Assembly: GCA_037954235.1 (NCBI GenBank)
Contig: JBBMOA010000007.1
Coordinates: 25,125,457 to 25,189,456, forward strand
DNA: 64,000 nucleotides
Direction: 5' to 3'
Source of the DNA: Aulostomus chinensis
Taxonomy: Eukaryota > Chordata > Actinopteri > Syngnathiformes > Aulostomidae
This document shows positions 60,173 through 64,000 of this stretch, piece by piece. Under the pieces are notes generated by a model. That model had not been told where the DNA came from. It was given only the letters and a program-made list of their open reading frames with translations, and ran no database searches. How positions within the stretch are numbered: the stretch's first letter is position 1; each line of letters opens with the position of its first letter. The position numbers and the translations under genes are program-made.

Positions 60173-61599
60173 GTATCAGGTACACCGTTTTAAATGACAA
60201 ACACATTCAGTTGTACTTTACAGATATTGGGGCACAAGCGTGACCAACATAACGGACCGCCGGACTTGGTGAGTCACATGATATACGTATGTAAAGAAAA
60301 GACCCTTGTCATGCTTGCAAGTGGCCGAGTCAGTTTCAGCTGTGATGCTGGTTCAAACCTGCCTCACTCCAACAGCTGCTGGTATTCTTTGAGACGCACT
60401 TTTTCCTTAGAGATACACAGTAATACCAAACAGACCGACTGCTGTATTGATAGAATAACTGCAGGATTGTGTACCCCCAAAAGTACAGGGAACAACAATC
60501 TGTTCAAGGAAGTTCCATGCACCTTTGGGTGAGTGGAAGTATGAGGGTTCTCTTATAACAAAAAAGCCATCAGGTGTCATTTCAATGGCACTTGAGAATA
60601 TGAGTTGCATCTTTTCTCATATGAGCAGATAAAACTCAATCCCGTAATCTAATTTAAATCTTGATCACACAAATATTTCAGGTTCCCGCAGTATACTCCC
60701 TCAACTACGCTTTCATTGGACTTGAGAAAAGACAGTTCATTGTTCCGCACTAGTTTTCGACTTATATAAGTGAAACATCGAAAAGAAAGACCAGTTGAAA
60801 TGGGGACGCAATTCTTTGGTCAAGTTATCAAGTTGTCTTTCATCACTTCAGGGTGTGTGTGTACTTCAGTGTCAAGTTACGCCCCTTGCAGCAGCCTCCA
60901 CCATGAAATCTCCTGTCAGGCAATTCAGTGAACTGATACCCTTCATCCACATATTGCTTTGGGACTCACTTGACACAGTTTGTCAGACTGGTAAATGTTC
61001 TTATTCTATACAGTCGCTGGAGTGTAAGAGAGTTTGTCCTCATTCAAATCTCGAGTTCCTACAGAATTTCCATTCAAGCACGCCTTGTCCTTGCCTTACT
61101 TCTTTAGGGTAACTTAGATTTGACTTTTCAACTTCCAGAGACAAAATGTAATCGACAGGTTGATACTGACGACCTCAGCAGTGTAGCAACTAATGAGTTA
61201 CTGGGGGGGGGGGGTAATGTTGTCTCCTGAGCAAAACTTGTGCAGGCTGATTTTTATAAAACATGGCAGGGGTGTGTTGCATGAGGAAATGATGATCTCA
61301 TTACATTTGGGAGCAAATCTGTTTAACATAGCATTTATTTTGCCGGAGCATTTATTTTGAACGAACGGATAGATTTTAATGAGATTTGATGGAAAAATAT
61401 TACAAGGAACAAACTGCTTCCTTTTGGAGGTGATCCGGATCAAATCGTAGATCCTGGATCCAAAACACTGTTCCAGTCCATCGGTTATCAGGGGAACTCA
61501 GTCCATGTGAAATGATTTAAGGAACATTTCATCTTCTACTGATCAAATTCTGGGTTTGTGACACAAATTTAAATGTGACACTTTTGTTTTTGCTTCCAT

Positions 61600-62170
61600 T
61601 TTGTATCAGTTTAAATGACGACAGGGACGCCAAATCAGCACCAGTTAGAAAAAGTGGACAAAAAACACAGGGCAAACCTGTTTGTATTGCCCCCCCCCCC
61701 CCCCATCTACATTTTACATGGACTTTATTAGTGCTAAAGCAATAGTTTCTATCCTATAATAAAGTAGAGTTTTCTTTTTTTTCGGTAGCTTCTGTGTCAT
61801 GTGATCCTGGGACTCCAAATCGGCACCAGCTATTAGCACAAAACTAGAAATAGAGAACACACTCCTTTCTATTACATTTTATTGCCTCCTAAATCTTACA
61901 TGATTTTTTTTTCCTGTGTGCAGAATTAATACATTTTTTTTAATAGCTTCCCTGTCAAGTAACCCAGGGACTCAAAATCAGTCTTCTACTGTTGGTAGTA
62001 GTCAAGAAATATAAGGCAGGCCTCTTCTTCATTGCATTTTATGGTCTCCTAAGTATTACATGAATATTTTAGTGCAGAAGTAGTAGCTTTTTATTGTGTA
62101 CGATGTCTTTATTTAATAGCTTTTTCAGAATGTTCTTTTTAACATGGAATCCAAGGGGCCCAGGGACCGT
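61600..62170. repeat. Degenerate tandem repeat, unit about 160-185 bases
   Basis: The start motif GGGAC(G/T)CCAAATC recurs at about 61624, 61809 and 61967 (GGGACTCAAAATC). A poorer fourth copy is near 62144 (GGAATCCAAGG). Each unit also contains an ACATTTTA/TGCCTCCTAA-like block followed by TTACATG and a later TAGCTTC block. Copies differ by many substitutions and by T and C runs (one long C run at about 61690-61705). Confidence 0.6.
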
Positions 62171-62873
62171 CATTAGGAGGAAGCCGAGCGAAGTGTAGTG
62201 CCACACTTGACCATCAGTGTGGAGCATGTCACCGTTGCCAGGCTCATTTTACCCACAATTCAATGCAACATTTAAAGTTTGAATAATCAGAACAAACTGC
62301 ATTTGACTCCATGTTTAACCGGTGCAGGTCTGAGGGACCCCTGCGCTGACCCGCCACTCAGGCAGCAACATCAGCATCTGGTCCACCACCCTTTCATAAA
62401 GAGATGTGTTACCCACGTGATGACACACATCTCTGATAAAAAGAACTCAGACACAAATGGTCTTCTTTTTTTTTTAATAAAGCAGAAAAAGAAGTTTTTT
62501 GTTTTTTTTACTGATCCTAGGTTTCAAAACAGTAAAAATGACATATTTTGTTTCAGTATAACTTCCAGAAACAGAAAGGAATTGTCCCCTTAAAGAATTA
62601 TTTACATTTTTACATTTAAATTAAATCAATCATGTTGCACAAGCCTAAGCCACTTAAATGAGTTTGTGCACGATGAATCAAGGCTGAAAACTAGAAGTGG
62701 ACAACAGGTGAGACACAAGTGGATCAGGTTAAAGCAGTGATTGTCAGGATTAGCCTCTTTAACTCATTAACTGCCTTTATATATAATTGATCTATTTTAA
62801 AATCAGAGGTATCCCCTCTGTAAGAGATGCCTGCTATCCACAGCCAAGGGTTTATATCAAGAGAAAATACTAA

Positions 62874-63883
62874 TTTATTCTTTAAATGTAAAATGTGTGC
62901 ATGCATGACAACAATAGAGTTTACACTTGAATACTACTCATCAAACAGCTGTTTTGTTTTTTCTTGTTTTTGTTTTTTTTTTGCTTCAGCGCATTTCTAA
63001 GAAAAAAAATCCAAATCTTCAATGTAAAAAGAGTTAAGAGTAAGAAATGTAGATAAGAATAATGGCACGCGTAGCGGCTGTCGATTCACGGTGCACACCA
63101 TTCTTTAAATACCACAAATTGGTAAAAGGAAGAAAATAATGAGGTAGATGCAACAGAAAGACTTGTTTGGTTCTCCTCCTGAAAATGGAGTTCAGGGAAC
63201 ACGGAGCTGGAGACGCTGAAAGGGTCCAGTTTAAGTGACACCAGCGTTTTCTTCAGAAATGTGTTTCTTCATCTTTAAAAGGAAACCGTTTTCCTTAGTA
63301 AGTACAGTGTTGTAATACATGGAGGGGGGGGGCAAATGAACAAATATAGCAGCTGCAAGAACAACAACAACAACAAACCAACATCTAGAGAAGACTCAAG
63401 TGTTTTCTTTTTTTTTAAAAAAAAAAGGCTAAAAATTGCACAAATGACTAACTACAAGCCTTCATGGAACAGAGAGTGACTCATCGTGTCCAGGGTGTCA
63501 GTCTTAAGTTTTAAACACTGTACAGCTGTTCAGATAAAACATTTATCCAAGTCTTACAGCCTTGGGAATATTTACACATTTATATATAGTGTGCATTAGT
63601 TAGTAAGAACAAGACCTGAGATGTGCAACATCATCTCATCAATGTGAGTCCGTGCTCTCGGCCTTGAGCGTTGCTCCAAAATCAAGTTTGGGAGGGACAT
63701 ACAACTTCTCCAGCACCCAGGGAAAAAAAAGAAGGTATAATCAAGACGAATCGGAATAACATCCTCAGAAAAGGAGAAAGTCCCCACTAAAGCACTTAAA
63801 AGAGCACGAGGGATGAGGGAAAATCCAAGGGTGGAGTTGGATGGTCAAGGCGGGCTTTAGTTTCGGTGGTGGTTGTAATTTGT
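62874..63883 (-). terminator. ppm1h: ppm1h 3' UTR (approximate)
   Basis: Read on the minus strand, this follows the ppm1h stop codon. It is AT-rich with T and A runs and has no coding frame. The first good poly(A) signal on this strand is AATAAA at 62879-62874 (TTTATT on the plus strand), giving a UTR of about 1 kb. Other signals lie further left near 61330 and 61350, so the end is uncertain. It contains a perfect let-7 8-mer site at 63147-63140. Confidence 0.45.
63140..63147 (-). promoter_or_regulatory. 8-mer let-7 target site in the ppm1h 3' UTR
   Basis: On the ppm1h mRNA strand this reads CTACCTCA. It is complementary to let-7 nucleotides 2-8, with an A opposite nucleotide 1 (the 8mer-A1 class, the strongest seed type). 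It lies about 740 bases after the stop codon. Confidence 0.5.
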
Positions 63884-64000
63884 TTAGTTCTGTTTGTTGC
63901 CGTACACGAGGGGAATGATGTAGACAGAGATGTCGTCTCCAGAGCCTAACCTGTCACTGGATATCCTCCAGCCTCGATCTTTCAGCACGCCGCGCGCTCT
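63884..64000 (-). CDS. ppm1h: Protein phosphatase 1H, last coding exon (partial)
   Basis: PPM1H is a metal-dependent (PP2C-family) serine/threonine phosphatase. In mammals it dephosphorylates Rab GTPases phosphorylated by LRRK2 and acts at the Golgi. Read leftward from the window edge, 38 codons and a TAA stop (63886-63884) encode RARGVLKDRGWRISSDRLGS, then GDDISVYIIPLVYGNKQN. The GSGDDISVYIIPL block is the conserved C-terminal PP2C strand with its metal-site aspartate region (GDD). It matches PPM1H better than PPM1J or PPM1M, whose ends differ (PPM1J lacks the GVLKDRGWRIS form). The neighbouring order mon2, let-7i, ppm1h agrees. The rest of the gene lies beyond the window. Confidence 0.92.
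   Translation of the reverse strand, partial: RARGVLKDRGWRISSDRLGSGDDISVYIIPLVYGNKQN

Noticed and set aside
1..64000. Search for tRNA genes, rRNA, CRISPR arrays and bacterial or viral genes
   Set aside because: Nothing of this kind was seen; the only tRNA-like promoter boxes belong to the SINE.

Overview
This window is vertebrate nuclear DNA, almost certainly from a ray-finned (probably percomorph) fish. The genes are split into many short exons with GT-AG introns. Dinucleotide microsatellites are abundant, and there is a tRNA-derived SINE and a Rex3/RTE-type LINE tail ending in GATG repeats. The protein sequences are clearly orthologous to mammalian genes but diverged to a fish-like degree. 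No bacterial, phage, CRISPR, rRNA or tRNA-gene signal was seen.

Layout, left to right. (1) 328-3644, + strand: a complete nine-exon akr1d1 (3-oxo-5-beta-steroid 4-dehydrogenase, 326 aa) with an HNF4-type DR1 and a C/EBP-like site just upstream. (2) 3645-9661: about 6 kb with no convincing protein-coding gene; it may hold a non-coding first exon of the next gene (donor at 7159/7160). (3) 9667-16777, + strand: a complete 14-exon slc6a13-like GABA/taurine transporter (613 aa). Its introns carry long TG, AC and GA arrays and a SINE with a perfect 12-bp target-site duplication. (4) 19021-53953, + strand: a complete 35-exon mon2 (1709 aa), the large scaffold of endosome-to-Golgi trafficking. It has one certain 18-nt microexon and one possible 3-nt microexon. 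Its introns hold a Rex3-like fragment, a possible hAT remnant and an inverted-repeat (MITE-like) element. (5) 56324-56414, + strand: the let-7i microRNA hairpin inside a GA-rich candidate primary-transcript exon. (6) 56640-62870: mostly repeats and unique non-coding DNA, including a NBRE-bearing repeat and a degenerate tandem repeat. (7) 63884-64000, - strand: the last coding exon of ppm1h, running off the window, with its 3' UTR extending leftward.

The mon2 / let-7i / ppm1h order and orientation match the human 12q14 block, so the right half is an ancient syntenic unit. akr1d1 and slc6a13 lie elsewhere in the human genome, so the left half is a different arrangement. The genes do not form one pathway. 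The most interesting link is regulatory: the predicted ppm1h 3' UTR contains a perfect 8-mer let-7 target site only about 7 kb from the let-7i gene itself. No unknown protein system was found; the noteworthy signals are in splicing, microRNA and repeat structure.
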